From NCBI RefSeq assembly GCF_009659375.1, contig NZ_WJQT01000001.1, forward strand, positions 62,001-126,000: DNA of 64,000 nucleotides. Reading direction: 5' to 3'. The position numbers and the translations under genes were made by a program. The DNA comes from Fundicoccus ignavus. GTDB taxonomy: Bacteria; Bacillota; Bacilli; Lactobacillales; Aerococcaceae. Shown piece by piece: positions 42,483 through 51,447 of this stretch. A model generated the notes under the pieces. It did not search any database. It saw nothing but the letters and a program-made list of their open reading frames with translations, and was not told where the DNA came from. The number at the start of each line of letters is the position of its first letter. Within the stretch, counting starts at the first letter, position 1.

Positions 42483-43376
42483 ATGGGCGTCGGAAGTAAG
42501 AAGTCAACTTGGGCCTGGGGCTATGGAATGATCGCCCCTACAATTATTGGTTTAATCATTCTGAATATCATCCCTAGCTTTCAAACGGTTTATTATAGTT
42601 TCTTTAAAACAGGTGCTTTCGGTAAAGGTTCAGAATTTGTTGGATTAGAAAATTATTCAAGACTTATTAATGATTCTCAAGTGTGGCAAGCGACTTGGAA
42701 TACAATTCGTTATACACTACTAGTCATTCCACCAGCTATAATTATTTCTTTAATATTAGCGGTTCTCGTGAACAATATAAAAGGAAAATCAATTTATCGA
42801 ACAATTTACTTTTTACCAATGGTAGCCGCTCCGGCAGCGGTAACTATGGTTTGGCGGTGGTTGTACAATAATCAGTTCGGGTTAATCAACCAAATCTTAG
42901 GTTATGTTGGAATTGGACCAATTAATTGGATTGAGAATCCAAGCGTAGCTATTTATTCTGTAGCCATAATTGGTATCTGGAGTACGATCGGCTATAATAT
43001 GGTGCTTTTATTGGCCGGATTACAAGAAATTCCTCAAGATTATTATGAAGCCGCTGATATTGATGGTGCCAGCATGTTTAGTAAAACTGTTAACATAACA
43101 TTGCCACTTTTATCACCACAACTATTCTTCGTATCAGTTACTGGGATTATTCAAGGGATTCAAGTTTTCGATGTGATTTTCATGTTAATAAATCCATCGA
43201 TGCCTTCTTACCCGACGACAGTTTCACTAGTATATTTATTCTATAACAATACTTTTAAATACAGTGATCGAGGTTATGGTTCAGCAATTGTTGCTCTTAT
43301 ATTAGTAATCATTCTGATTTTGACCTTTATTCAAGTGAAGTTACAGAATAAATGGGTTCATTATATGGGAGAGTGA
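42483..43376 (+). CDS. Sugar ABC transporter permease 1 (MsmF/UgpA-like)
   Basis: 297-residue inner-membrane permease with about six helices. The ATG at 42483 follows AAGGAGG; an in-frame start at 42465 is upstream of that site. The N-terminal YGMIAPTIIGLIILNIIPS and the EAA loop YYEAADIDGASMFSKTVNITLP (about residues 196-217) identify the CUT1 sugar-permease family. The stop is followed within 5 bp by the second permease gene. Confidence 0.9.
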   Translation: MGVGSKKSTWAWGYGMIAPTIIGLIILNIIPSFQTVYYSFFKTGAFGKGSEFVGLENYSRLINDSQVWQATWNTIRYTLLVIPPAIIISLILAVLVNNIKGKSIYRTIYFLPMVAAPAAVTMVWRWLYNNQFGLINQILGYVGIGPINWIENPSVAIYSVAIIGIWSTIGYNMVLLLAGLQEIPQDYYEAADIDGASMFSKTVNITLPLLSPQLFFVSVTGIIQGIQVFDVIFMLINPSMPSYPTTVSLVYLFYNNTFKYSDRGYGSAIVALILVIILILTFIQVKLQNKWVHYMGE

Positions 43377-43381
43377 TAAAA

Positions 43382-44212
43382 ATGAAATCGAAACCAATAA
43401 TTTCCAAGATTGCGGTACATGTTGTGTTGATTCTGATTGCCGCTGTTATGATACTACCATTTATCTGGATGTTGTTAACAGCCTTCAAGACTCAAACAGA
43501 AGCAACTGCGTTAAATCCGTTTGTTATATTTCCATCTAGTTTAAAGTTTGATAACTTTAAAGCTGTATTGGCTAGATATGATTTTGTTATTTTATACTTT
43601 AATACTTTTGCTATGATTGGTATTAGAGTAGTTGCATCGACCTTGTTTAGTGCAATGGCTGCATATGCATTTGGGCGACTGGAATTTCCAGGAAGAGATT
43701 TCTTATTCAGCTTGGTTTTATTTCAAATGATGATTCCAGCACAAGTATTTATTATTCCACAATATTTGATGGTTGATGCGCTGGATATGCGAAATACAAT
43801 TATGGCCTTAGTGTTTCCAGGAATTGTCAGTGCGTTTGGTACATTCCTCTTAAGACAGTTTTTCATGGGGTTGCCTAAATCCTTAGAAGAATCAGCAGTT
43901 TTGGATGGCGCTAATATAGGTCAGACGTTCTTCTCAATCATGTTACCTCTTGCAAAATCAGGCTTAGTTGCATTAGGTATATTCACGGCATTATTTGGAT
44001 ATAAAGAGCTAATGTGGCCAATGATTATTAATCCACAAGCTGACAAAGCGACTTTATCTTCAGCCTTATCATTAATACAAGGCGCTTATACAGTTAATTA
44101 TCCCCAATTAATGGCTGCAGCAGTGATGGCCACTTGGCCAATGATTCTTATCTACGTAGTTTTCCAAAAACATTTCATTCAAGGTATTGCATCTACAGGA
44201 GGAAAACTATAA
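43382..44212 (+). CDS. Sugar ABC transporter permease 2 (MsmG/UgpE-like)
   Basis: 276-residue permease with six helices. The ATG at 43382 follows GGGAGAGTG; an in-frame start at 43352 lies inside the previous gene. Typical MalG-type features are VVLILIAAVMILPFIWMLLTAFKT and the EAA loop LEESAVLDGANIGQTFFSIMLP (about residues 171-192). With its partner it forms the membrane channel of the importer. It is convergent with the AraC-type regulator gene. Confidence 0.9.
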   Translation: MKSKPIISKIAVHVVLILIAAVMILPFIWMLLTAFKTQTEATALNPFVIFPSSLKFDNFKAVLARYDFVILYFNTFAMIGIRVVASTLFSAMAAYAFGRLEFPGRDFLFSLVLFQMMIPAQVFIIPQYLMVDALDMRNTIMALVFPGIVSAFGTFLLRQFFMGLPKSLEESAVLDGANIGQTFFSIMLPLAKSGLVALGIFTALFGYKELMWPMIINPQADKATLSSALSLIQGAYTVNYPQLMAAAVMATWPMILIYVVFQKHFIQGIASTGGKL

Positions 44213-44222
44213 TTATTCTAGT

Positions 44223-45062
44223 TTATGAATGTTTATTTCTCCAATCAAATGGAGAGAAGTTGTAATGTTTTTTAAAAGTAGCAGAAAAATTAAATTGATT
44301 TGAATAACCGATTTCTTCTGAAATACACTGTATTGAAAGATCTGTATTCATTAATAAATCTGCTGCTTTATTTAAACGATATTTAATCAAGAACTGGGAA
44401 GGGGTCAAGTTCAATTCTGCTTTAAACAAGCGAGTAAAATAGTTTCTGTTTAAGTTACAATGGTTAGCAATATCTGCTACAGAAATATCATTTTGATAAT
44501 TATCTCTAATATAGTCGATAGCGCGTCTAATATAAACATTGGAAATTTCATTACGTGTGTCAGAAATTTGTTGGCTAGAATTTTGAATTAGAGCATGTAA
44601 CAACTGATATAGATTACCTAATAATAAATATTCATTGTTAACATTTGTTTCTAACGTATCAGCAAAAATATGTGCAATCTCTTCAATTTTATTATCAGTG
44701 CGCGGTGTATAAATTAATTGAGTATCTGTAAAACCAGCAAGTTTCATAGATTGCTTCGCTTGAATGCCGTTGAATTCAATCCAATAATATTCCCATGGAT
44801 CATCCGAATCAGCAGAATACGAACAAATTGTATCAGGTGGCATTAAGAAGCCTTGACCAGAAGTCAACTCTGTACCATCACTATTGTCTGGTTGGAAGAA
44901 ACGACCTTTTCCCGAAACGATATAATGAAACAGATAATTATGCGTCAATATCGGACCGAAGCTATGTGAGAAATCACATTGTTCGTGTCCATGTTGAACA
45001 ATATATAAATCAACAAATAAACTATTCGGATAAATATATATACGTTTTCTTTTTCTTTTCAT
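44223..45062 (-). CDS. AraC-family regulator of the alpha-galactoside locus (MsmR-like)
   Basis: 279 residues: an N-terminal cupin-like sugar-binding domain (LTHNYLFHYIVSGKGRFFQ, then WEYYWIEFNG) and a C-terminal pair of helix-turn-helix motifs (IDYIRDNYQNDISVADIA, NRNYFTRLFKAELNLTPSQF, IGYSNQFNFSATFKKHYNFSP). This is the architecture of MsmR/RafR activators. It is transcribed divergently from the GH4 gene (about 180 bp apart) and convergently to the permeases, so it probably controls both units in response to an alpha-galactoside. Confidence 0.9.
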   Translation of the reverse strand: MKRKRKRIYIYPNSLFVDLYIVQHGHEQCDFSHSFGPILTHNYLFHYIVSGKGRFFQPDNSDGTELTSGQGFLMPPDTICSYSADSDDPWEYYWIEFNGIQAKQSMKLAGFTDTQLIYTPRTDNKIEEIAHIFADTLETNVNNEYLLLGNLYQLLHALIQNSSQQISDTRNEISNVYIRRAIDYIRDNYQNDISVADIANHCNLNRNYFTRLFKAELNLTPSQFLIKYRLNKAADLLMNTDLSIQCISEEIGYSNQFNFSATFKKHYNFSPFDWRNKHS

Positions 45063-45244
45063 GATGAAATCCTTTCGTCAATTCTGATGTGTGATAAGAA
45101 CAGTATATCATATGACTGAGCAGTTTTATCTTTTGATATTCATGTAATTTATTTTGTATATATAAGAAAATTTTAAAAATATAATGACGATTTACTTTTA
45201 TCACACTAAAAAAACAATAATACATTTATAAAGGAGTCTGTCTA

Positions 45245-46555
45245 ATGGTTAAAATCACGTTTATTGGTGCAGGAAGTACAATATTTGCTAAGAATATTTT
45301 AGGTGATGCAATGCTGACACCCAGTCTTTATCATGCAGAAATCGCACTTTATGATATAGATGAGAATCGATTAAGAGAATCAGAAAGTATGCTTAATACA
45401 ATTAATAAAAACTCAAACGAAGGGCGTGCATCAATTACAGCTTATCAAGATCGTAAAGAAGCATTAAGAGATGCCAATTTTGTTATCAATGCCATTCAAG
45501 TGGGGGGCTATAAACCGAGTACAGTAATCGATTTTGAAATCCCTCAAAAATATGGACTACAACAAACTATCGGTGATACGATGGGGATTGGTGGAATATT
45601 CAGAGCCTTACGTACGTTCCCGGTGATGTTAGAATTTGCTAAAGAAATGGAGGAAGTTTGCCCGGATGCTTGGTTACTTAACTACACCAACCCTATGTCT
45701 ATGTTAACAATGGGAATCCTAAAAGCGACGAAAATAAAAACGGTAGGCCTTTGTCATAGTGTGCAAGTTTGTGTGCCAGAGTTATTTGAACATTTGGGAA
45801 TTGCGGAAGAAGAGAATTTAGATGATTTTCAATGGAAAATTGCCGGAATTAACCATATGGCGTGGTTATTAGAAATCACTAAAAATGGTGAAGACTTCTA
45901 TCCTACTATTAAAAAATTAGCAGCAGAGAAAGAAAACCCACACCGTGACTCAGTTCGATTCGAGTTAATGAAGCGATTCGATTATTATATTACTGAGTCA
46001 AGTGAACATAATGCAGAGTATCATCCTTACTTTATTAAGAGTAAATATCCAGAACTTATTGAGCGTTTTGGAATTCCGCTGAATGAGTACTTGCGTCGTT
46101 GTGAACAGCAAATTTCTGATTGGGAACATCAAAGAGATGATATCGTTGAAAATGGAGATCTAACTCATACTCGTAGCCGTGAGTATGCCTCATATATTAT
46201 GGATGCTATTACGACAGGAAATCCAACTATGATCGCGGGTAACGTATTGAACAAAGGTTTAATTACTAATTTACCTGAAAACTCTTGTGTTGAGGTGCCA
46301 TGCTTAGTTGATAAGAACGGAGTACAACCCACTTATGTCGGAGATTTACCTACTCAACTAGCTGCACTAAACCGTACAAACATTAATGTGCAAGAGTTAG
46401 TCGTTGAAGCAGCATTAACTCTAGATAAGAGTAAAATCTATCAAGCAGCTTTCTTAGATCCACATACGAATTCTGAATTATCAATGGATGATATTGTTGC
46501 AATGTGTGATGAGTTAATTGAAGCACATGGGGATTATTTACCAGCCTATCAATAA
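45245..46555 (+). CDS. melA: GH4 alpha-galactosidase (MelA-like)
   Basis: 436-residue NAD+- and metal-dependent glycosidase of family 4. The nucleotide-binding loop is KITFIGAGSTIFAKN (residues 3-17). NYTNPMSMLT and the metal/active-site residues in GLCHSVQ (about 172-178) and GINHMAW (about 201-207) follow. DTMGIGGIFRALRTFP is typical of the MelA branch rather than phospho-alpha-glucosidases; absence of a PTS gene nearby agrees with a non-phosphorylated substrate. AAAGGAG precedes the ATG. It hydrolyses the sugar brought in by the adjacent ABC importer. Confidence 0.9.
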   Translation: MVKITFIGAGSTIFAKNILGDAMLTPSLYHAEIALYDIDENRLRESESMLNTINKNSNEGRASITAYQDRKEALRDANFVINAIQVGGYKPSTVIDFEIPQKYGLQQTIGDTMGIGGIFRALRTFPVMLEFAKEMEEVCPDAWLLNYTNPMSMLTMGILKATKIKTVGLCHSVQVCVPELFEHLGIAEEENLDDFQWKIAGINHMAWLLEITKNGEDFYPTIKKLAAEKENPHRDSVRFELMKRFDYYITESSEHNAEYHPYFIKSKYPELIERFGIPLNEYLRRCEQQISDWEHQRDDIVENGDLTHTRSREYASYIMDAITTGNPTMIAGNVLNKGLITNLPENSCVEVPCLVDKNGVQPTYVGDLPTQLAALNRTNINVQELVVEAALTLDKSKIYQAAFLDPHTNSELSMDDIVAMCDELIEAHGDYLPAYQ

Positions 46556-46574
46556 TCATGCTTAGTAATAAATG

Positions 46575-46602
46575 CCTTGGAGGTCGCTCCAAGGTTTTTT
46601 AT
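46575..46602 (+). terminator. Terminator of the GH4 gene
   Basis: CCTTGGAG pairs with CTCCAAGG, followed by TTTTTT. Confidence 0.88.
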
Positions 46603-46614
46603 ATTTATCTAAAC

Positions 46615-46642
46615 AAAAAAAGGAAACGCCAAGCGTTTCCTA
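46615..46642 (-). terminator. Terminator of fni and the mevalonate operon
   Basis: AGGAAACGC pairs with GCGTTTCCT; on the minus strand it is followed by seven T. Confidence 0.88.
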
Positions 46643-46655
46643 GTCATGTCTAATT

Positions 46656-47750
46656 TTAGAATAAAGTGTTGTAGCGGCCACGTGTGGCAAGTTTTGTGAA
46701 GTCTATTTGACGTGCTTGAGCCCAATCACGCAAGTCACCAGAAATCACTAAGTTCGTACGACGTAATTCTGCTAAGTTTGAACAACCTAACATTAACATC
46801 ATATGACGCAACGACGTTTCCCAATCTCTAACGGTTTGGACTGTATCGGCCACGCCTTTTTCGTGTACTGAAGCCAAGAATTTACCAGATAAGCCGGTTG
46901 CTTTCGCACCAAATGCTAAAGCTTTGATGATATCGGTATAATGACGAATACCACCACTTGCTAGAACATCCAATGTGCGTTGAACACTTAAGGATTCTAG
47001 TAAGGATTCAGGGGTTGTTTGGCCCCAACCGTTTAAGTCGCTAAAGTCTAAGCGATCACGGCGGTCGTTTTCGATTTTAACAAAGTTTGTACCACCACGT
47101 CCGCTGACATCAATTGTTTGAACGCCTAAGCGTACAAGTTGTTCCATCGTTTCACGGCTCATACCGAAACCAACTTCTTTAACAATCACAGGCACGCCTA
47201 GATCGCTCACAATGTCGGCAATATTATCTGGCCAGCTACGGTAGTCGCGGTCGCCTTCAGGCATGACGACTTCTTGAGGGACATTTAAATGAATTTGTAA
47301 GGCATCGGCTTTTAATAAGTCGACGGCTCGTTTAGCGTTTTCTAAGTTATGATGCGCACCCAGGTTAGCCATGACGAAACCGTTCGGGTTTACTTCACGA
47401 ATAATGGTGAAACTATCTGAAACGCTTGGGTCTTTCAAGGCAGCGCTGACTGAACCTGAAGCCATTGCCAGGCCAGTTTCGCGAGCAACTTCTGCAAGTT
47501 TTTGGTTAAATTGTTTGGTATAAGCTGACCCACCGGTCATACCGTTAATATAAAAAGGTAAGTTAAAGCTATGGCCTGCCCATTCAGTGGATAAATCGAC
47601 TTGTTGCATCGATAAGTCACTGAATGAATGGTGAACGAAACGTACATCGTCAAAGGCCGAATGTTTCATGGCTGCTTGTTGTTCTAAAGCTAAGTTTACA
47701 TGGTCATCTTTACGCTGTGAATCAAGCGTTTGGTTATTATTTGGTATCAT
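46656..47750 (-). CDS. fni: Type 2 isopentenyl-diphosphate isomerase Fni
   Basis: FMN- and NADPH-dependent isomerase of IPP and DMAPP, 364 residues. Landmarks are RKDDHVNLAL at the N-terminus, LPFYINGMTGGSAYTKQFN (FMN site), MASGSVSAALKDPSV, LQIHLNVPQEVVMPEGDRD, KEVGFGMS and TIDVSGRGGTNFVKIEN. The ATG at 47750 lies 7 bp after GAGGTG; a start four codons earlier has no site. It is the fourth gene of mvaK1-mvaD-mvaK2-fni, 117 bp after mvaK2, and makes the two C5 precursors available for isoprenoids. Confidence 0.94.
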   Translation of the reverse strand: MIPNNNQTLDSQRKDDHVNLALEQQAAMKHSAFDDVRFVHHSFSDLSMQQVDLSTEWAGHSFNLPFYINGMTGGSAYTKQFNQKLAEVARETGLAMASGSVSAALKDPSVSDSFTIIREVNPNGFVMANLGAHHNLENAKRAVDLLKADALQIHLNVPQEVVMPEGDRDYRSWPDNIADIVSDLGVPVIVKEVGFGMSRETMEQLVRLGVQTIDVSGRGGTNFVKIENDRRDRLDFSDLNGWGQTTPESLLESLSVQRTLDVLASGGIRHYTDIIKALAFGAKATGLSGKFLASVHEKGVADTVQTVRDWETSLRHMMLMLGCSNLAELRRTNLVISGDLRDWAQARQIDFTKLATRGRYNTLF

Positions 47751-47867
47751 ACAGCACCTCATTCTCCAATAAATTTGTTAAGTAAATTTTAACATACTTA
47801 ATAGTAAAAGCCGAATAATAAAATGCTAGCTGGTTTAAGTTAATATTTTGGACAGAAAAATAGCCCC

Positions 47868-49043
47868 TTACATTTGCAAGGGAGCTACTGAAATATTGAG
47901 GGCTTGGATGCCGTTTTCTTGCCATTGGTCGATTAAGAGTTGGCTTTTCTGATTCTTATGGCCAATCGCAATCCCACAATCTCCGCCGCCAGCTCCTGAG
48001 GATTTGGCTTCGAATTGATAGGCTTGTGATAGGTTGACAAGTTGGCTCAGTGCAGGGGTTTCAATGGTCAGATTGAAATGCTTGCTGAGTTTAAGTAATA
48101 AGTGACGGTAATTAGCTAATTCTTCTTGAATTGCCGGAATTTCTTGAGTTTTAAAGGCTTGATACATTCGTTCGACACTCGCCTGACTTTGATCAAGGAA
48201 GGCTTTATAAGGAGCGATTGTGTTTGCTTGGTCCATTTGTTGGTGTAAATAAGCAACTAAATCGTCCGTCGAAGCAGGGGATTGGGTCCAGCCAATCAAG
48301 ACGCTTAAGTCCTCAACGGCCGGGACATGTTCCAACTTCAAGTAAGGCCATTCGACGAGTAATAAATCCAGAATCGATGTTTCTTTTGACAGGCGAGCCT
48401 TGAGCCATTCGCGGTCGAAGGATTGGTAATAGACCCAGTCACCTAACGTAATCGCAGCAATGTCACCGAAACTTCCGTTGGATTCAAGGCGCATTAAGGC
48501 AATTGTGGCCAACTTGAAAATTGTTACTGGTGAAACAGCAGCTAGGCCATAGAATTGTAATAAGGAACGTATAGCGGCTACGGTTACGGCACCGCTTGAG
48601 CCAAAGCCGTATTTCTTACCTTCTTGGGAAGCTAGGTCGCTTGAGAAATTCAAGCGGTAATCTTGAACGGGGCGTCCTATTTCATGAATTAGATCTTCAA
48701 CGACTTCTATCGCAGATAAAACGTAACGCCAATCGGAAATTGAGCCGGCTGATTGTTCTTCTAAGTTTAGTTTTATTGCTTCTGTTTCACGATGGCGGCG
48801 GTAATTCAACGTCTGCATACCAGGTAAATCGGAAGAGATGCTGCCTTGATAAGGTTTTAAACTCATCGAGAGTTCACTGGTCAAATATTGATCAACTGCA
48901 ATCAGAATAGCAGGGTGACCGGGTTCGAGGATGGCATACTCGCCTGAAATGTACAATTTACCTGGCACTTTAACGTGTTGTGTTTGGAAATTCAGTTCAG
49001 GTTTGATTTCAAATAGTTTTGACATCACAGATGAGACATTCAT
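47868..49043 (-). CDS. mvaK2: Phosphomevalonate kinase
   Basis: Converts phosphomevalonate to diphosphomevalonate, 391 residues, GHMP kinase fold. Landmarks are VKVPGKLYISGEYAILEPGHPA (residues 24-45), the GHMP nucleotide loop KYGFGSSGAVTVAAI (about 137-151) and a C-terminal Gly-rich AKSSGAGGGDCGIAI (about 352-366). The ATG is 3 bp after the mvaD stop, so the two are translated together. The N-terminal 20 residues extend slightly beyond the usual start; an internal ATG (MSKLFEIK) is an alternative. Confidence 0.93.
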   Translation of the reverse strand: MNVSSVMSKLFEIKPELNFQTQHVKVPGKLYISGEYAILEPGHPAILIAVDQYLTSELSMSLKPYQGSISSDLPGMQTLNYRRHRETEAIKLNLEEQSAGSISDWRYVLSAIEVVEDLIHEIGRPVQDYRLNFSSDLASQEGKKYGFGSSGAVTVAAIRSLLQFYGLAAVSPVTIFKLATIALMRLESNGSFGDIAAITLGDWVYYQSFDREWLKARLSKETSILDLLLVEWPYLKLEHVPAVEDLSVLIGWTQSPASTDDLVAYLHQQMDQANTIAPYKAFLDQSQASVERMYQAFKTQEIPAIQEELANYRHLLLKLSKHFNLTIETPALSQLVNLSQAYQFEAKSSGAGGGDCGIAIGHKNQKSQLLIDQWQENGIQALNISVAPLQM

Positions 49044-49046
49044 ATG

Positions 49047-50042
49047 CTACTCCTTTTCTAGTGGGTGAGCAGCTGGACCTGGTTTGGCAATCACGACTTG
49101 ATCAGCGCCAAAACGAGGAGCAAAGGCTGCTTTAATAGTTTCTGCTTGGCTAGCGCGACATAAAACTTTTACGTTCGGGCCAGCATCCATTGTAATATAG
49201 GCTGGAATACCTTGTTCACGCAATTCACGGACAATAGTCATTGCTTCAATTGAAGCGGGTTCCCAGTAAGTAAAACTAGGTTTAGCCGCAATCGTCATCG
49301 CATGCATTTTCATCGCGTTGTGTTCAGCGATCTGACCGACTGTATCCAGATCATGTGCTTTAATGGCGGGTTTAATCATTGCCAAGTCTTTCTCAACCTC
49401 TTTAGGCCATAGTGCATAGAAAGGAGACGTTTGATTTGTATGTTCCATTCCTAAACGACTATCGATTTTTTTAGCATTGCGGTTGATGATGACGAAAACC
49501 ATTGCTAAATCCCAATCAGCATCGTCGAAAGCTTCAGCATAACTCGAAGCACTCTCATCGCCTTCGCCTTTATGCCATTCAACGAAACCACCTAATAAAC
49601 TACGACTGGCACTGCCTGAACCTTGGCGTGCATAAGTTGATAACGTTTGAGCATCTAACTGAAGATCAAGCGCTAAGTTGCAAGCACCAGCTAAAGCCGC
49701 AAAAGCTGAAGCAGATGAAGCTAAGCCAGCAGCCGTTGGAACGTGATTAACACTGGTTACCTTTGCATAAAGATTAGGTTTCCCAGCTGTTTCACGGAAT
49801 AAATCGAGAAAGCGACTTACTTTGGCCGTATTGGCTTCATTTTGTAACTCACCGCCTAAATAAAACACGTCACCCGTAAGTGACGTATCAAATTCGACGT
49901 GAGTGTCTGTATAAAAAGCATCTAACGTTAACGATAGACTGCTTGTAACGGGTAAGAAAAGCTCTTTATTGCGTTTCCCCCAATATTTAATCAATGCAAT
50001 ATTCGTGTGTGCACGATAACCTGCAGAATGTATTTCATTCAT
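49047..50042 (-). CDS. mvaD: Diphosphomevalonate decarboxylase
   Basis: ATP-dependent decarboxylation of diphosphomevalonate to isopentenyl diphosphate; 331 residues, the normal length. The N-terminal YRAHTNIALIKYWGKRN is diagnostic. The GHMP loop is PTAAGLASSASAFAALAG (about residues 94-111). FVEWHKGEGDESASSYAE and the catalytic-Asp region YITMDAGPNVKVLC follow. The ATG at 50042 was chosen because the family starts here; a long upstream extension in frame overlaps mvaK1 in another frame and is spurious. It lies 41 bp after mvaK1. Confidence 0.95.
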   Translation of the reverse strand: MNEIHSAGYRAHTNIALIKYWGKRNKELFLPVTSSLSLTLDAFYTDTHVEFDTSLTGDVFYLGGELQNEANTAKVSRFLDLFRETAGKPNLYAKVTSVNHVPTAAGLASSASAFAALAGACNLALDLQLDAQTLSTYARQGSGSASRSLLGGFVEWHKGEGDESASSYAEAFDDADWDLAMVFVIINRNAKKIDSRLGMEHTNQTSPFYALWPKEVEKDLAMIKPAIKAHDLDTVGQIAEHNAMKMHAMTIAAKPSFTYWEPASIEAMTIVRELREQGIPAYITMDAGPNVKVLCRASQAETIKAAFAPRFGADQVVIAKPGPAAHPLEKE

Positions 50043-50083
50043 GACAGACAAACCCCTTTTCAAAATATGAATAACAATAATGG

Positions 50084-51124
50084 CTAACTCAAGCGGAAAT
50101 ACCAAGAATTGATGGCACCCGCATCTTGCATCACTTGTGCAATTTCTATGGCGCTGTTTTCGTCGCTTGCTAACGCAATGACGCAGCCGCCTAACCCACC
50201 TCCGGTTAATTTTGCGCCTAATGCGCCGCCTAACCAAGCAGCGTTGATAATATGATCCAGCGTGGGATTTGAAATCCCTAGTTGGTTCAAATAATAATGA
50301 TTGTAAGTCATTAAGCGACCTAATTTTTGGACATCTTTTTCACTAATCGCATCATAAGCTTGTTGAACAAAGTTCCCGATCGCCGACATTAGTTCTTTCA
50401 CTAACTCAGGTTTTCTATCTTTTAATTGCCCGACATGACTCACTGCTAATTTTGTTTGGCCAGCTTGACCACTGTCCGCAACGACTAAATAAGCATCAAG
50501 TGCTAATTCGAACGGACGAGGTGTTTGACTTTTACGGTAAATAACGGGATTGTTAGAACTTGTCATTAAAGTATCTAAGCCACTGGTCGATTCATGGGCA
50601 ATGACCTCAGCTTGATTGACAATGAGTTGAAGTTGCTTATCGCTGATGTCAATATCATAGTAGTCACAAATTGCGCGTACAATTGCGACTGACACAGCAG
50701 CAGAAGAACCCATTCCTCTTTCTTGCGGGATGTTACTATTGATTGTAATCTGGATAGGTTGCGATAAAATCTTGAAACTATCGAGTGTTAAAGAAATGGC
50801 GCGATTTAAATTAGCTAACATTGAAGGAGCCTCATCAATCGGTCCAGCATAATATTGACAATCAATATGTGAAGTTGAATGTTGTGAAGCTTCTACCTGT
50901 ACATGAACTTGCACAGCAGAAAATGGTAGCGCTATCGCTGGATAATCATAGACCACAGCATGCTCTCCCATCAGAATAATTTTAGCATGTGCGTAGCCAT
51001 TCCCGATTTTAGATGAGCTGGCCGATCTCGCATCTGACGCGATCCCTGCTTGTGCTTGATTAATCTGTTCAATTGAAATATCTCTTAACTTGTCAAGTTT
51101 ATTATTTTGATAACTTGAACCCAT
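50084..51124 (-). CDS. mvaK1: Mevalonate kinase
   Basis: Phosphorylates mevalonate, first kinase of the pathway; about 347 residues. GHMP features: YAHAKIILMGEHAVVYDYPAIALP, the nucleotide loop PQERGMGSSAAVSVAIVRAI, SGLDTLMTSSNNPV and the C-terminal GALGAKLTGGGLGGCVIAL. The N-terminal 40 residues before the GNGYAHAK motif exceed the family norm, so the true start may be internal. ATG 51124 has GGGGG upstream; TTG 51145 is less likely. It is the first gene of the operon, with a GC-rich hairpin plus T-run upstream. Confidence 0.93.
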   Translation of the reverse strand: MGSSYQNNKLDKLRDISIEQINQAQAGIASDARSASSSKIGNGYAHAKIILMGEHAVVYDYPAIALPFSAVQVHVQVEASQHSTSHIDCQYYAGPIDEAPSMLANLNRAISLTLDSFKILSQPIQITINSNIPQERGMGSSAAVSVAIVRAICDYYDIDISDKQLQLIVNQAEVIAHESTSGLDTLMTSSNNPVIYRKSQTPRPFELALDAYLVVADSGQAGQTKLAVSHVGQLKDRKPELVKELMSAIGNFVQQAYDAISEKDVQKLGRLMTYNHYYLNQLGISNPTLDHIINAAWLGGALGAKLTGGGLGGCVIALASDENSAIEIAQVMQDAGAINSWYFRLS

Positions 51125-51447
51125 AAAAGAATTGCCCCCATTCAAACCTTGTAATTTAGTCCATTAAAAAAGCCCCGCGGGCCCCTCAAGTGTATTGTAC
51201 CAGTAGTTTAGCAGATATTAGTATGATTAATTGTATTATTAAAATAAATTTAAGCTTTATCTTGAATTGTTTAAGATTTAATGAATACAATCCTACATGT
51301 TATATGATAAAATATATGGAAAAGCTCAGAGGATAAAGTAATTTATCTAACTAGCATTTACTATTATAGAGGAAGACCTATCTATCTAGCAAGTCTAAAT
51401 CTATGAGGGTATTGATTAGCAACATTTAACAAGTGAGGAGTTCTAAA
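51125..51447. other. Divergent intergenic region of mvaK1 and coaA
   Basis: No gene. On the minus strand a short GC hairpin (GCCCGCGGGGC) followed by six T lies at 51163-51183, between a possible -10 TACAAT (51194-51199) and mvaK1. It has the look of an attenuator or a leftover terminator. No clear promoter for coaA was found by eye. Confidence 0.4.

Noticed and set aside
49047-50237. 396-residue form of MvaD starting at 50237
   Set aside because: The extra 65 residues are Arg-rich nonsense lying over mvaK1 in another frame; the conserved start is at 50042.
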